Both the position numbers and the translations under genes were made by a program. Below, piece by piece: positions 1 through 9,720 of a DNA stretch of 64,000 bases (position 1 is the first letter of the stretch; each line of letters opens with the position of its first letter). The notes under the pieces are model-generated. The model worked only from the letters and a program-made list of their open reading frames with translations, had not been told where the DNA came from and did no database searches. Origin of the DNA: Mytilus californianus (lineage: Eukaryota; Mollusca; Bivalvia; Mytilida; Mytilidae). The stretch is taken from NCBI RefSeq assembly GCF_021869535.1, contig NW_026262668.1, positions 66,804,058-66,868,057 on the forward strand, in the 5' to 3' direction.

Positions 1-230
1 ATGACCAAATGCCTCACGATTTAAAGAGAACAAATAATACAGTAGACATATACTTTTTATTATCTACTCTCTAGTAATTGAAATTCAAGGCGATCAACTC
101 TCGCAGAAATGTCTGTTGTCGTTTAAAATAAATACAACTGACGTTAAAATTGCATTTGTACCCCATGTTTGATCGGAATAAAAAGATGGCTTTTTCATCT
201 TAAAATAGTTATGTCAGGGGCGTAGCTGGA
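1..230. repeat. Segmental-duplication flank (gene-less copy)
   Basis: This stretch matches 21701-21900 almost base for base apart from small substitutions and indels. Shared landmarks are the blocks ctctcgcagaaatgtctgtt and ttgtaccccatgtttgatcg (the second with one change). It is one of three blocks (with 2925-3150 and 4440-5120) showing that the left end of the window is another, gene-less copy of the duplicated region around the receptor genes. No coding potential is seen. Confidence 0.75.
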
Positions 231-394
231 CTTACATAAAGTGCAATCATAACCGAAAATTTTTTTTTGGCTATTTTATGCAGAATATGATAACTTTTTT
301 CGGGCATTTTCCCGGTATGCCATGCTTATGAAATTCACATCACATTCACGCCCAAACTCCTATTTTGTGAATACTTGTGGAATTTATAGTGATT

Positions 395-535
395 CGGCAA
401 GGGAGGAGGCTATGGACCGCTCAAAGTCCCCAGCTGGTCCAGGGTAGCACCCTAGTCGGGGATCCAGGGCAGCACCGTAGACGGTGGTCCAGGGAAGCGA
501 ATCCCCATGAAGCTCCGAGCATATGAGTAATTACA
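395..535. repeat. Short GC-rich degenerate tandem repeat
   Basis: A locally GC-rich patch in AT-rich surroundings contains three near-copies of a roughly 25-bp unit built on 'gtccagggYagcacc' and 'gtagRcggtg'. It does not read as protein in any frame. Its nature is unknown. Confidence 0.4.
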
Positions 536-689
536 GTGACTGCTTTGAACATGAAAAATACCCTATCTGTTTTTTACTATACCATATTTTCATGAAACGA
601 TAGTAAAAGTCTAGTGAGTTCCGAAATTTGCTGCTTATATTATTAACATGGTTATTTTCAAATATAAAAAAAAATTTATAAAACGGGAA

Positions 690-1010
690 GATCAGGAAGA
701 GTCGACAACCGAAGCGTTAATCAATGGACAATTGACAAACCCGGGAACAGATAAGACACAAAAGGAGAAACAAAAAATTCAACATTGAAAACTAAATACA
801 GATGAAAAACACGGACCCAGAAAACAATGTGGCGACCTCCGGTGCTCCAAAAGGGTAAGCAGTTCCTGCTTCTTGCAAGACACCCGTAGTGTGTCTCACG
901 AAGGTCATTCTCAAATCAAAGGAGAGGTTTCTACGACAACGGTAGAAGGTCATTTGGGACACAGATACCCCAGGTGAATCAATAGTCTTTTGGACGAACG
1001 GACAATGGGA
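690..1010 (-). mobile_element. Penelope-like element 3'-end fragment, degenerate
   Basis: This block resembles the C-terminal/3' part of the minus-strand Penelope-like element at 45061-45450. Both share the pattern 'gctcc(a/g)(a/g)aagggtaagca.(a/t)tcctgct' followed by an alternating acac/gtgt stretch and 'acagatac/tcc'. The order of matching blocks indicates a minus-strand remnant. It is too decayed to translate through. The element family is inferred from this similarity only. Confidence 0.5.
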
Positions 1011-1566
1011 ATACGAAATCTAACGGCCACTTTTAAGTCTTGACTTATAAGTAAGGGATATAAATCTAAGATGTTTTCAAGGTGATTGTATTGAGCCTGT
1101 ATAATTAAATGTTAATACTGCATGTAAGACTTAAAGTAAAGTTAATATCGAAAGTCCATATATCTATTTTTTGCCAAGGCAAATGATCGCAGAACTCTCT
1201 CGGTGTTGATATCCATTTCTTTGTGAACATGTATGAGCGCCAACGAAGATAGTCTGTCCTGTACCATGGTTGAACGGAGATAAGTTTTCGGTCGCCTTAA
1301 TGCACTAAATTACCGTTCAGTAATTGATGTAGTTACTGGCATTGTAACTAGAATTGAGATGATTGCGAATATTGAAGGATATAAAGTTCCTTATTAGTCA
1401 CTGATACAGACGACATCAGAGATTTGGGCTTTAAACACCGCCCGACACGATAATCTGTAAAGACTAAAGACTATCCGTAATTCAATTTCAGAATTTTTTT
1501 TTTTGGTGAAAAAAATGTGCAAGCAAATGATTTTTTTGCGTAAAGGCAGCTACGCGCCTGTATGTT

Positions 1567-2832
1567 GTCAGTGTAGAAGTTTAAATACTTTTCCGAAGTC
1601 CAATTCGAGTAAAATAAACTTCCTCTCTTTTGTACATGCATAACTATCAGCTATAGCTAGAGGAGGGGATAAGGCGTCTGCGCAATGCTAGGCGGTGTTG
1701 CCGTAGAAGTATGAAGTGAAAAGTACAGGTTCCAGCCCCGCTCGGGGAGGAAGTAAAGAATCAAATCTATTCTAACATTGTTAGGTTGATTTTCTAGGCA
1801 CTTTATAAATATTCTAAAGCCTGGTATTTCTTAATCATAAGAAATCCGATGGACAAGGTATAATTTACAGTTGTCACTACACATAGGCAGACATACATAA
1901 CTTAATTACAAATATAACTTGTAAAATTACTTTCTCCGTTTAAAATGGTTTAACCCAAGTAGCACAAAAACATTTTATTGATATTTTTAAAATATATTGC
2001 AAAATGTCACAAAAATATCATTCAAAAATAATTTTTGACGTGAAATGTATGGCTGTACTCACATAAAAATAGCATATTTTCTGGAAATATATGTTCTGAA
2101 TGTTTAAAGAACATTATTTTTAAATATTTTGATTTTATATTTAAATAACATAATTTTGATATCATTCAGCGTCAATTGAAAATATCCAGACAACATATAT
2201 CAAACATTTTCCAAAAATAATCAAATGCTCGAATATGAAAGTTGTTTACTCTTGAGGTCATTTAAATTCCAATATCTTTATACCGTGCGTTAGCCAGGTA
2301 TAAAATATTGACAGAAATAATGCCTATCCATGTTGTAAAAATGAACATAGAGCATGACATGAAAAATTCATACCAATGTTATAAAATGAGCATAGAGCAT
2401 GACACGAGAGAATCATTTCGTTTCTAATAGTAAAATTTATAATTTTTTTTGTCAGTGGAAGCGGATATATGAGACAAATTCGAAAGGCATTCATTTTGAA
2501 ATGCTAGGCAAAAGTTCAGAAATAACCAAGTTATTCTTAATCAAATGCAGAGATTAAAGTACAATCACTTTGTCAATTATACGATTAAATTAAATTAATG
2601 ATTACATTGGCAAATAATCGTGATTATATTTGATTACAATGAATTTCAAAATAACCTTTTTGAATGATGTGAATGAATAAAGGTTATAACTGTAGCACTT
2701 TTTGATAAAGGATTTTATTTAATATGTATAAAATAAAATAAAACTGATAGTTATTTTGTTAGTGTAAAAGTTTAAATACTTATCCGAAGGCCGATTCGAG
2801 TAGAATAAAGTTCTCTCTCTGTTCATGTATAA
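1567..2832 (+). repeat. Pair of 76-bp direct repeats (1567-1642 and 2757-2832)
   Basis: The ends of this interval are two diverged copies of one sequence: both begin tgt(c/t)agtgta(g/a)aagtttaaatactt, continue through 'ccgattcgagta(g/a)aataaa', and end at 'catgtataac' or 'catgcataac'. Between them lie AT-rich sequence, a tRNA-like block at 1655-1765, and a short ~55-bp tandem duplication near 2330-2410 ('gcatagagcatgacacgaga' type). No gene is seen in the interval. Confidence 0.5.
1655..1765 (+). mobile_element. Possible tRNA-derived SINE head
   Basis: A box-A-like segment (gataaggcgtctgcgc) is followed about 65 bases later by a box-B-like segment (ggttccagcccc), spacing compatible with an internal Pol III promoter of a tRNA-derived SINE. 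The stems do not fold into a proper cloverleaf, so this is not called as a tRNA gene. Box B departs from consensus at the invariant A. Confidence 0.3.
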
Positions 2833-2924
2833 CAACAAAATGGATTACTTAAAATTTAAACTATCCCCTTATTAAATGTGTTAACACATAGTTTTTCTTT
2901 ACCTCTTCAAGTTCTTTCCTAGGC

Positions 2925-3150
2925 CTGAGTTTGTTCTTTTCCATGTTTAGTTATCACAGTATCATGTATATATATGTATACGTGTACAAAACTTTGAATT
3001 ACCTGCACCTTTACACAACTAATTAATACACAAAATGTTTGTGTACGCTCTACGTGATATAGTGTATATTTCGCATGTGTTAAAGAAATAGCTGGGTTGC
3101 AAGCTTTAGTTGTGATATTTCTTAGCTTTTTATCATACATTAACGGTTTA
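2925..3150. repeat. Segmental-duplication flank (gene-less copy), second block
   Basis: Homologous to 21905-22100. Shared blocks are 'atgtatacgtgtac', 'aattacctgcacc', 'gcaaaatgtttg' and 'cgtgatatagtgtat'. Together with 1-230 it shows collinear homology between the left end of the window and the interval just upstream of receptor copy 2. Confidence 0.65.
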
Positions 3151-3251
3151 CGTTAATTATAAAATTCATCATCATGTGTCTATCCAAGGTAACGCAAGAT
3201 TTTAACAGTATGAGCATATGTTTATATCTTTCATGTATTTGTTTAGGTAAT

Positions 3252-3353
3252 AGTTATACACCGAGGGATAGGTGTGTCTAGATAAGAAACCCCGTCGGCC
3301 GGAGGCCGGATGGGTTTCTTATCCAGACACGCCGTATCCCGAGGTGTATAACT
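3252..3353. repeat. 102-bp foldback (hairpin) element
   Basis: The arms, starting agttatacacc and ending ggtgtataact, are complementary over about 45 bases with few mismatches and surround a GC-rich centre (ggccggaggccgg). The whole unit would form a long stem in single-stranded DNA or RNA. It is one of at least five unrelated hairpins of similar design in the window, with CTCG/GAGG-rich tips and AT-rich ends. Confidence 0.75.
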
Positions 3354-3590
3354 AACTTACACCCCATTCTAAACCCTATATTTGTTAACATTGATTATTA
3401 AACGAAAAAAAAACCAAAAACGATAGCATATTTATTGACAATATCAAACCATGATTTATAAGAATATTTTTTATTACATGAAACCCCACTAGTAACCTTT
3501 CTTTGGTTATCTTCGTGCAAACTTTGACAAGAGAGTATATTTTACAAATGTCAAAGTTGTTTTGCATATTCCCGTTAAATCCATGTGCTA

Positions 3591-3830
3591 GACCAGACCA
3601 GACCAGACCAGACCTGTGGACAGGTCTGCTTGACCGGACCAGACCAGACCTGTGGTCAGGTCGACATGACCAGACCAAACCAGACCTGTCGACAGGTCTG
3701 CTTGACCAGACCAGACCAGACCTGTGGTCAGGTCTGCTTGACCGCAGCAGACCTGTAGTCAGGTCTGTTTGACCGGACCAGACCTGTGGTCAGGTCTGCT
3801 TGACCTGACAAGACCTGTGGACAAGTTTGC
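3591..3830. repeat. Minisatellite of palindromic 31-36 bp units
   Basis: About six or seven tandem units share the core cagacctgtggtcaggtctg, itself a hairpin (cagacctg - tggt - caggtctg). The spacing between successive 'ggtctg' marks is 36, 36, 36, 31 and 31 bases. Open reading frames across it on both strands are by-products of the low-complexity repeat. It is tandem without unique spacers, so it is not a CRISPR array. Confidence 0.9.
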
Positions 3831-4249
3831 TATTTTACTGGTGGCATAGTTGATATTTTTTTTACATAAAAAAGACAAAGATCGTATGAAATAACTGATC
3901 GGAAGTTGATACTCATATGACATTCATCAGTCAAAGCAGTCCTGCTTACAAGTTAACTTTGGATCATGTTAACTTTAGCTTGGAGGAGCAGACCAGACTA
4001 AAGTTAACTCGGGAGTTAGAATCCCCATTTTTTTTTAAAGATTAATGCTTTAGAATAGAGACATATGGCTGGCATAAAAAAAAATACCTTCAAGCAAAAT
4101 TATGAGTATTTAAAGGATTGTTTTTGTATTCCATATAGACGCTTATTGGAATTTCCTAAAATGTGTTTTTTTTTAATATCATGAAACAATTTGTAGTGAA
4201 CACTATTAGTAATTTCTTATGTTCATGCTATTTAAAAAATAATCAATTT

Positions 4250-4371
4250 CTATTATTACGAATAACAATGGACTTTGTTTGCGGGATGTAGAAGCAGGGG
4301 TTTCCAGAAACCCCGCTCGTCACACCCTGTGGTCAAAATCCATTGTTATTCGTAACAATAGATCTATTCAG
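4250..4371. repeat. 122-bp foldback element
   Basis: The left arm (tattacgaataacaatgga) is complementary to the right arm (tccattgttattcgtaaca). An inner GC-rich hairpin (caggggtttccagaaaccccgc) sits at the centre. It is similar in design to the foldback at 3252-3353 but different in sequence. Confidence 0.7.
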
Positions 4372-4439
4372 CTTACACTTGTTTCAGAAATAGAAACTAT
4401 GAAGTATAACAATAGAACTGGGGTGTAAGTCTAATTTAT

Positions 4440-5120
4440 GAAAATCTCATATCTAGATATATGTAGAAACCCTTTGATCAATGACATACATATATATTTA
4501 GATATAAAGGAACTTTATCAAATCTAAAAATTACTTAGTTTATATATATATATATATATTATGGAATTTTAACATCACATTAAAGGAACGTTTAAATAAT
4601 TATTGAAGTAAGTCCACATTTTTAATAATCTTCATCATGTTTATTGTTTGTTTCTTTTGAAAACCCATAAAAATCGAATTGTATGAAAAGCCGACTACCA
4701 ATATGATTCACCCGATTTCACGCTTCTAATTAGATAATAGAAAAAATGTAAGTTTTAAGCCAGAAGAAAGCAAGTGAAATTGCTTTCGAGTTTCATGTAA
4801 CATGTACTTCGGTCAACGCTTTTACAGCTTAATAAATTATAAAAAGAAGCATTCAATTCTCATATATAACATTTACAGGCAATATGATGTGTTCAACTGA
4901 GATACCTTGGATATTTTTTGTCTTCAGTTGCAGTCCAGTGCACGAATCAAGTGGAAAAGTTTAGTCAAGTCGAGTTTGACCATCTTCCTGACTGGATCGC
5001 CACCCCTTTTTTATTCGTCATATCATATATTTGTTCCAAACACAAACGGGTTTAAAAAAAATAATAGTTTTTAGACCATATGTTCTTTACACATAACTTT
5101 TGAGTTATTAAGTCATGGAT
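4440..5120. repeat. Segmental-duplication flank lacking the TIR element
   Basis: Collinear with 11655-11790 joined to 14071-14600, and with 22738-22880 joined to 23770-24300. Shared marks include 'gtagaaaccctttgatcaat', 'agtccacattttt', 'gaaaacccgtgaa' and the block 'cagtgcacgaatcaagtgga'. In this copy the two halves are contiguous, so it acts as a diverged empty site for the TIR element found in the other two copies. Confidence 0.75.
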
Positions 5121-5138
5121 TTCGTTACCTCAAATTAC

Positions 5139-5841
5139 TTAAGGATGTATTCTTCTGACGTTTCAGTCTCGTTGAAATCTCGTTCTGGAATTATTTCCAA
5201 AACATGTGATACAAGTGGAAAATATCAATGTTTTTAAAAAATATTATAATCAAACTTAACTCTGTGAAAAAGTTGTGTATTTACAATGAATAGTTTTTGA
5301 GTAATCAATTTTTCAAATTTTATAACCAATCAAGTCAGTCTTTTTAGCCAAAATTTTGAGAAAATTGGTGAGGGGTACAAGAAATGATTTTACCAAAAAC
5401 ATCCCATATCACTTTTTTCTTTTCAATTTCTTGGATATGTATTTTTTCAATCATTTATAACAAAGAAGTTGAAATAATATGCATTTTGTTCTTCAAACAG
5501 AGAAAAATCACAAATTTACCAAATTGACAGCATGGTAAATTGACACAAAAAGCATCAAAATATGATAAAACGTTCTTATATTAACACCTACCTATAGTTT
5601 TTTTAAGTTAAATTTTATTCAGATTGGTCCACTTCATCTTTATTGAAAGTATGAAAAAAAGTTTATTTGTGGAACTGTGATTTTTTTCACGAAAATAGCC
5701 CCAAAATAGGTAAAAATTGATGAAAAATGGGAAAATCATAAAATTGGGTACTTATAAAGGGCCGGAGCAAAAAAAGAAGTGCACCACCATATGATGTTTT
5801 CTTCACCAACTATTTTTTTACAATCATAGAAACCCAATTTT
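5139..5841. other. AT-rich non-coding stretch
   Basis: No gene is seen. The block begins at a TTAA followed by ggatgtattcttctgacg, which looks like the left edge of a dispersed repeat, but I found no matching right terminus in the window. Long homopolymeric A and T runs dominate. Confidence 0.4.
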
Positions 5842-6185
5842 TGAATTTTCCTCGGAGTTCAGTATTTTTGTGATTTACTTTTTACTACAACGAAGTCGAT
5901 GTCAAGTTTCTTCTTAGAAGAAAACTTTACTGCTGTTGGATTATTCCCCGAGGGTATCATTAACTTGGTAGCTTTATGAATGATGAAAACAAATAATACA
6001 AAGAACAAACCGGCTGGGACGTCACCCGGGTTACCAAGGTCCTCTTTTGCTGCACGGAACACTGAAGCATTTGATTTGTGTGTTACACGGAATATCCTCC
6101 GGGATACCCCTGATTTGACGTACGTTCAGCCAGAAGGTAATTACTACTTTTAAAAGGAAAAAGGAGCACGTGTAAGACATGTAAT

Positions 6186-6662
6186 ATGTTAATCACGACT
6201 CCTGATTTTACCAGTAATTTAACAGGAAAAACGTTTTATACTAAATCTTTCGAGCCTCTGGACTGTTCCACGCACAATGTCGTGTACGGAATTGAATGTA
6301 CTTTGTTTCGACTACTTTATGTTGGTGAAACTCGACAAACTCTGCGTAAAAGGATGAATCAACACCGGTCTGATAATAAAGATCCGCAATTCAGGGTTCT
6401 TTATAATCATTTTAATCAATCGGACCATGATCTTTCTTTATCTATGAAAGTACGCATCATCGAGAAAATTTATCACCACACAAATAGCCCTGTACTTAGT
6501 ACTCCTTTCCGAAAAGATAGAGAAAATTTCTGGATAAGGGAACTAGGTACTGCAATGCCATATGATTGCAATGATAATGTCAAAGGAGTAGGAAATTTGT
6601 CAAGTCCAGCCTGCAGTAATGTTAATGTAATGAGTTTATTTAATACTACCTTACGAAACTAA
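6186..6662 (+). pseudogene. GIY-YIG endonuclease domain of the Penelope-like element
   Basis: An open segment of 158 residues. Family marks: VVYGIE (GIY strand) near residue 32, YVGET (YIG strand) near residue 46, the helix RKRMNQHR near residue 55, and a late FWIREL segment that should hold the catalytic Glu. The reading frame is open upstream of the Met and includes a CxTC pair (CKTC), consistent with the cysteine-containing zinc-binding linker reported in Naiad-type elements; a later Cys follows the GIY strand. The enzyme would nick target DNA to prime reverse transcription. It ends in a stop about 170 bases before the RT frame, although linker-like sequence is readable between them in another frame, so the original protein was probably one chain. 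Not expected to work as it stands. Confidence 0.8.
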
Positions 6663-6835
6663 ATTAACGTAGTCATGGACAAAAACATTACCATCGGCCT
6701 AATGTAAAAAAGTCCTCAAAATCTAGATCGCCCTCTGGGAGCTTTGATGACCTTCTTTCTCATCTTCATCATCCGCTAGGGTTACTTTACATTAGAACTA
6801 TTCTTTTTTCACTGCCTGTTAATTTTCTAAAATGT

Positions 6836-8842
6836 TTGAGAGATTATGCACTTGACAAAGGATGCATAAATACATTTTCTCCAATATACAGACTTGTCAG
6901 TATAATTTGTGATCTAGCTCTTTTCCGTCTTTTAAAACCAGTAAGATCGGAACCTTTACATGAGGAAAAGAGGAAATCCCTTCCTGTTTACTTTACCAAT
7001 AGAGGAATTGATGCAATCAACATCAGCAACGTTCTACATCACAAGGAGGTAACATCTAAAATTCCTATTTATTTTCAAAATCAGTCTGTTCTTATTGTAT
7101 CCTACAATTACACCAAAACCATTGCACCCAAAATATTTAACTATAAACAAGCACTACAGGACCTTGATTTAGAACAATACCTAAAAAACCCTCTGATATG
7201 TGACTGTTCCCACTCGCTTTACAATTACAGCCCCTCTGGCCATGTTATTACTGCGGATCTAAACATAATTCAACAAGAAAATCTCCGAAAGGTGATTTCT
7301 CATGGTCCTAAGTTTAGAGAACCCCAACACATCAATTGGAACCATAACTTCAAAATAACTATGGATTCATTGAGGACTACACCAGAGCATGGGCTAAACG
7401 AGAAGAAGTTCAACTGGACACTTTGTCAGAATGGATCAAAACAATCAGGTCTCTGATAAAACATCGCATTCATAAGTTGAAAAACTGTGTGAATGATCGA
7501 CCAAAGTCCGTTTTCAGAGACAAAGAGGCTTTGCAATGTCTATCATCTCTTCATGATAAGTATGTTGTTGTTCCTGCGGACAAAGCTTCAAATAATATTG
7601 TCTTTATATGTAAATCGTATTACTACGAGTGTCTTGTAAAAGAATTAGGAATAAATGAGCACTCAGGTAATCCCACATACAAAAACATATCATTTGACAA
7701 GGATGAGATTTTGGCGAATCATAAGTCCTTCATGGCTTCAATGATCATTGCATTGAACAACAAATCGGAGGACTTACCTTGTTTGTATTGGATACCTAAA
7801 CTTCACAAAATTCCGTACAAACAACGGTACATTGCCGGCTCATCTGCATGTTCCACTAAAGAATTGTCCATTTTACATTGACTAAAATTCTGTCCGCAGT
7901 GAAAGAGGGTCTTCAGAAATACTGTGAAACTGTTTACTCGCGTAGTGGTATTAATCATATGTGGATTATTAAAAATTCTAAAGAACTTCTGGATAATTTT
8001 AAATCTCGATCTTTTTCTGAAATTAGTTCAATCAAAACTTTTGATTTTTCAACCTTGTGTACCACCATTCCCCATTTGAAATTGAAAAACCGTCTAAAAG
8101 AAATAATCCACAATGCTTTTCAACATAAAAATGGTAGCATACGGTATAAATTTATTACTTTGGGTTATCATAAGGCATATTTTGTTAATAGTGAACAAAG
8201 GGTAAAACATGCTACACAGAGGAACAAGTGATCAGTATGCTGGAGTTTCTTACTGACAACATGTTTGTTGAATTTGGAGGTAGATTTTTTCAACAAATTG
8301 TCGGCATTCCTATGGAAACGAACTGTGCGCCTCTCCTTGCCGACCTCTTCTTATTTTCATACGAATCGGAGTTCCTTCATACACTTGTCAAAAACAAGAA
8401 GATCAAAGAAGCCAGGTTATTTAATTTCACTTTCAGATATATTGATGATGTTCTTTCCATAAACAATCCGAACTTTTCTGATTGGGTACCATTAATACAT
8501 CCACCAGAACTAGAAATAAAAGAAACAACAGACACGGCTTCCTCCGCCTCATTGTTAGACTTATACCTCGAATTTGACATACACAGTCATCTCAGCAATA
8601 TACCAACTTCACCTGCATATGGGATATACATTTCCCAACTAATTCGGTATTCAAGAGTTTGCAGCTCCTACTCAGACTTTGTAAAACGTCACCAGTGTCT
8701 GAGCAGAAAGTTGATGAACCAGGGGTATGTCGAAGAACGTCTCGTCCTTTTTTTAAAAAAGTTCATCGGAAGGTACCGAGACCTTGTTGATAAATATTCC
8801 GTATCAACTTCACAAATAATACACGATGGTCTTGAAGTATAG
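6836..8842 (+). pseudogene. Penelope-like reverse transcriptase, multiply frameshifted
   Basis: Reverse transcriptase spread over four consecutive frames: 6836-7456, 7423-7881, 7878-8231 and 8228-8842. The junctions overlap by only a few codons to about 30 bases, as expected from small indels. Recognisable blocks are the N-terminal FREPQHINWNHNFK segment, HDKYVVVPADKA, LYWIPKLHK, the motif-A region FDFSTLCTTIPH, the motif-B region QQIVGIPMETNCAPLLADLF, and the catalytic box YIDD at 8438-8449. It copies element RNA at the nicked target. With at least three frameshifts plus a break from the GIY-YIG frame, it cannot make a functional enzyme without repair. Confidence 0.88.
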
Positions 8843-8905
8843 ATTCTGCGTTCTGACGTTGTTTATCATCTTAATAACGTGTTATAGTATTCTTTTATTT
8901 GTCTT

Positions 8906-9222
8906 TATTAATATTACTTTTACTTTTTAGTCTGTTTTTTGAGATATCCATTTGACGTGACTCTGTACTTGTGTATCCCGTCATACTTTGAACGACAAAA
9001 TTATTTTATTTATTAATATTACTTTTACTGTTAAGTCTGTTTTTTTGTGATATACATTTGACGTGACTCTGTACTTATGTATCCCGTCATACTTTTAACC
9101 TCAAAATTATTTTATTTATTAATATTACTTTTACTGTTAAGTCTGTTTTTTGTGATATCCATTTTACATGACTCTGTACTTATGTATTCCGTCATACTTT
9201 GAAAGACAAAATTATTTTATGT
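8906..9222 (+). repeat. Three-copy 106-bp tandem repeat in the element 3' UTR
   Basis: Units begin tattaatattacttttact at 8906, 9011 and 9117. Each contains 'ttgacgtgactctgtactt' and 'cccgtcatactttgaa' with minor changes. It lies directly after the RT stop. The copy at 22195-22735 carries a single related unit, so repeat number varies among family members. Confidence 0.85.
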
Positions 9223-9720
9223 CTACCTGTGCGAATGTCAAACGCGCGATTTTACGCCGGTACTTAAAACCTTCCATCCTTTTTGATTGGATTTTACATA
9301 GATAAATAAAATCGTATAATAAAAAAGCAAAATGAGGATGTTAAATTTGATGTATGCCTTTTTGTGGTTCTTCGTTACATTTGTTTGTTTTTATAGCGAT
9401 TAAGATGATAACATAATGTTGACTGCTGTACACCTTTTTTGACATTTTTACCTATTGTGTCTGTTTGTTTTGTTCACGCATCGTTGTCAATATAATGGAA
9501 TTTGATGCGACTGTCATACAAGTGAGAAGTCTAGCTAGCTATAAAACCAGGTTCAATCCACCATTTTCTACATAAGAAAATGCCTGTACCAAGTCAGGAA
9601 TATGACAGTTGTTATCCATTCGTTTGATGTGTTTGAGCTTTTGATTTTGCCATTTGATTAGGGACTTTCCTTTTTGAATTTTCCTCGGAGTTCGGTATTT
9701 TTGTGATTTTACTTCATATT

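Larger units (their letters stand above)
5842..9720 (+). mobile_element. Penelope-like element, Naiad-type (GIY-YIG first), broken
   Basis: A nearly full-length but frameshifted Penelope-like retroelement. The order is: a short 5' block at 5842-5875, a GIY-YIG endonuclease segment (6186-6662), a reverse transcriptase in four overlapping frames (6836-8842), and a long 3' UTR with a 106-bp tandem repeat (8906-9222). The 5' block repeats the sequence at the extreme 3' end (gaattttcctcggagttcrg, at 5842 and again near 9675). That is as expected if part of a preceding head-to-tail copy, a pseudo-LTR, remains in front. Canonical Penelope elements carry GIY-YIG at the C-terminus; the N-terminal position here is what is described for Naiad elements of invertebrates. 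Clade assignment is inference from domain order. Confidence 0.8.

Noticed and set aside
3385-3772. Open frames of 89 and 97 codons on both strands over the tandem repeat
   Set aside because: They consist of translated minisatellite units and would not be expected to be real proteins.
3591-3830. CRISPR-like array
   Set aside because: The units are directly tandem without unique spacers and the DNA is clearly eukaryotic.
5139-5841. TTAA-flanked transposon starting at 5139
   Set aside because: No matching right terminus was found in the window, so only the left edge of a possible repeat can be noted.
5930-5965. Second hammerhead-like motif (minus strand, 'tgataccctcggggaa') also near 42340
   Set aside because: The core and stem II do not fit; only a hairpin with a GGGG/CCCC stem can be supported.
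6186-6662. Free-standing homing endonuclease of GIY-YIG type
   Set aside because: It is followed by Penelope-type RT segments in a matching order, and a second element at 45061-47950 has the same order.
6660-6840. Selenocysteine (in-frame UGA) reading in the Penelope-like element
   Set aside because: The breaks between segments are frameshifts and TAA/TAG/TGA mixtures, not isolated UGA codons at Cys positions.
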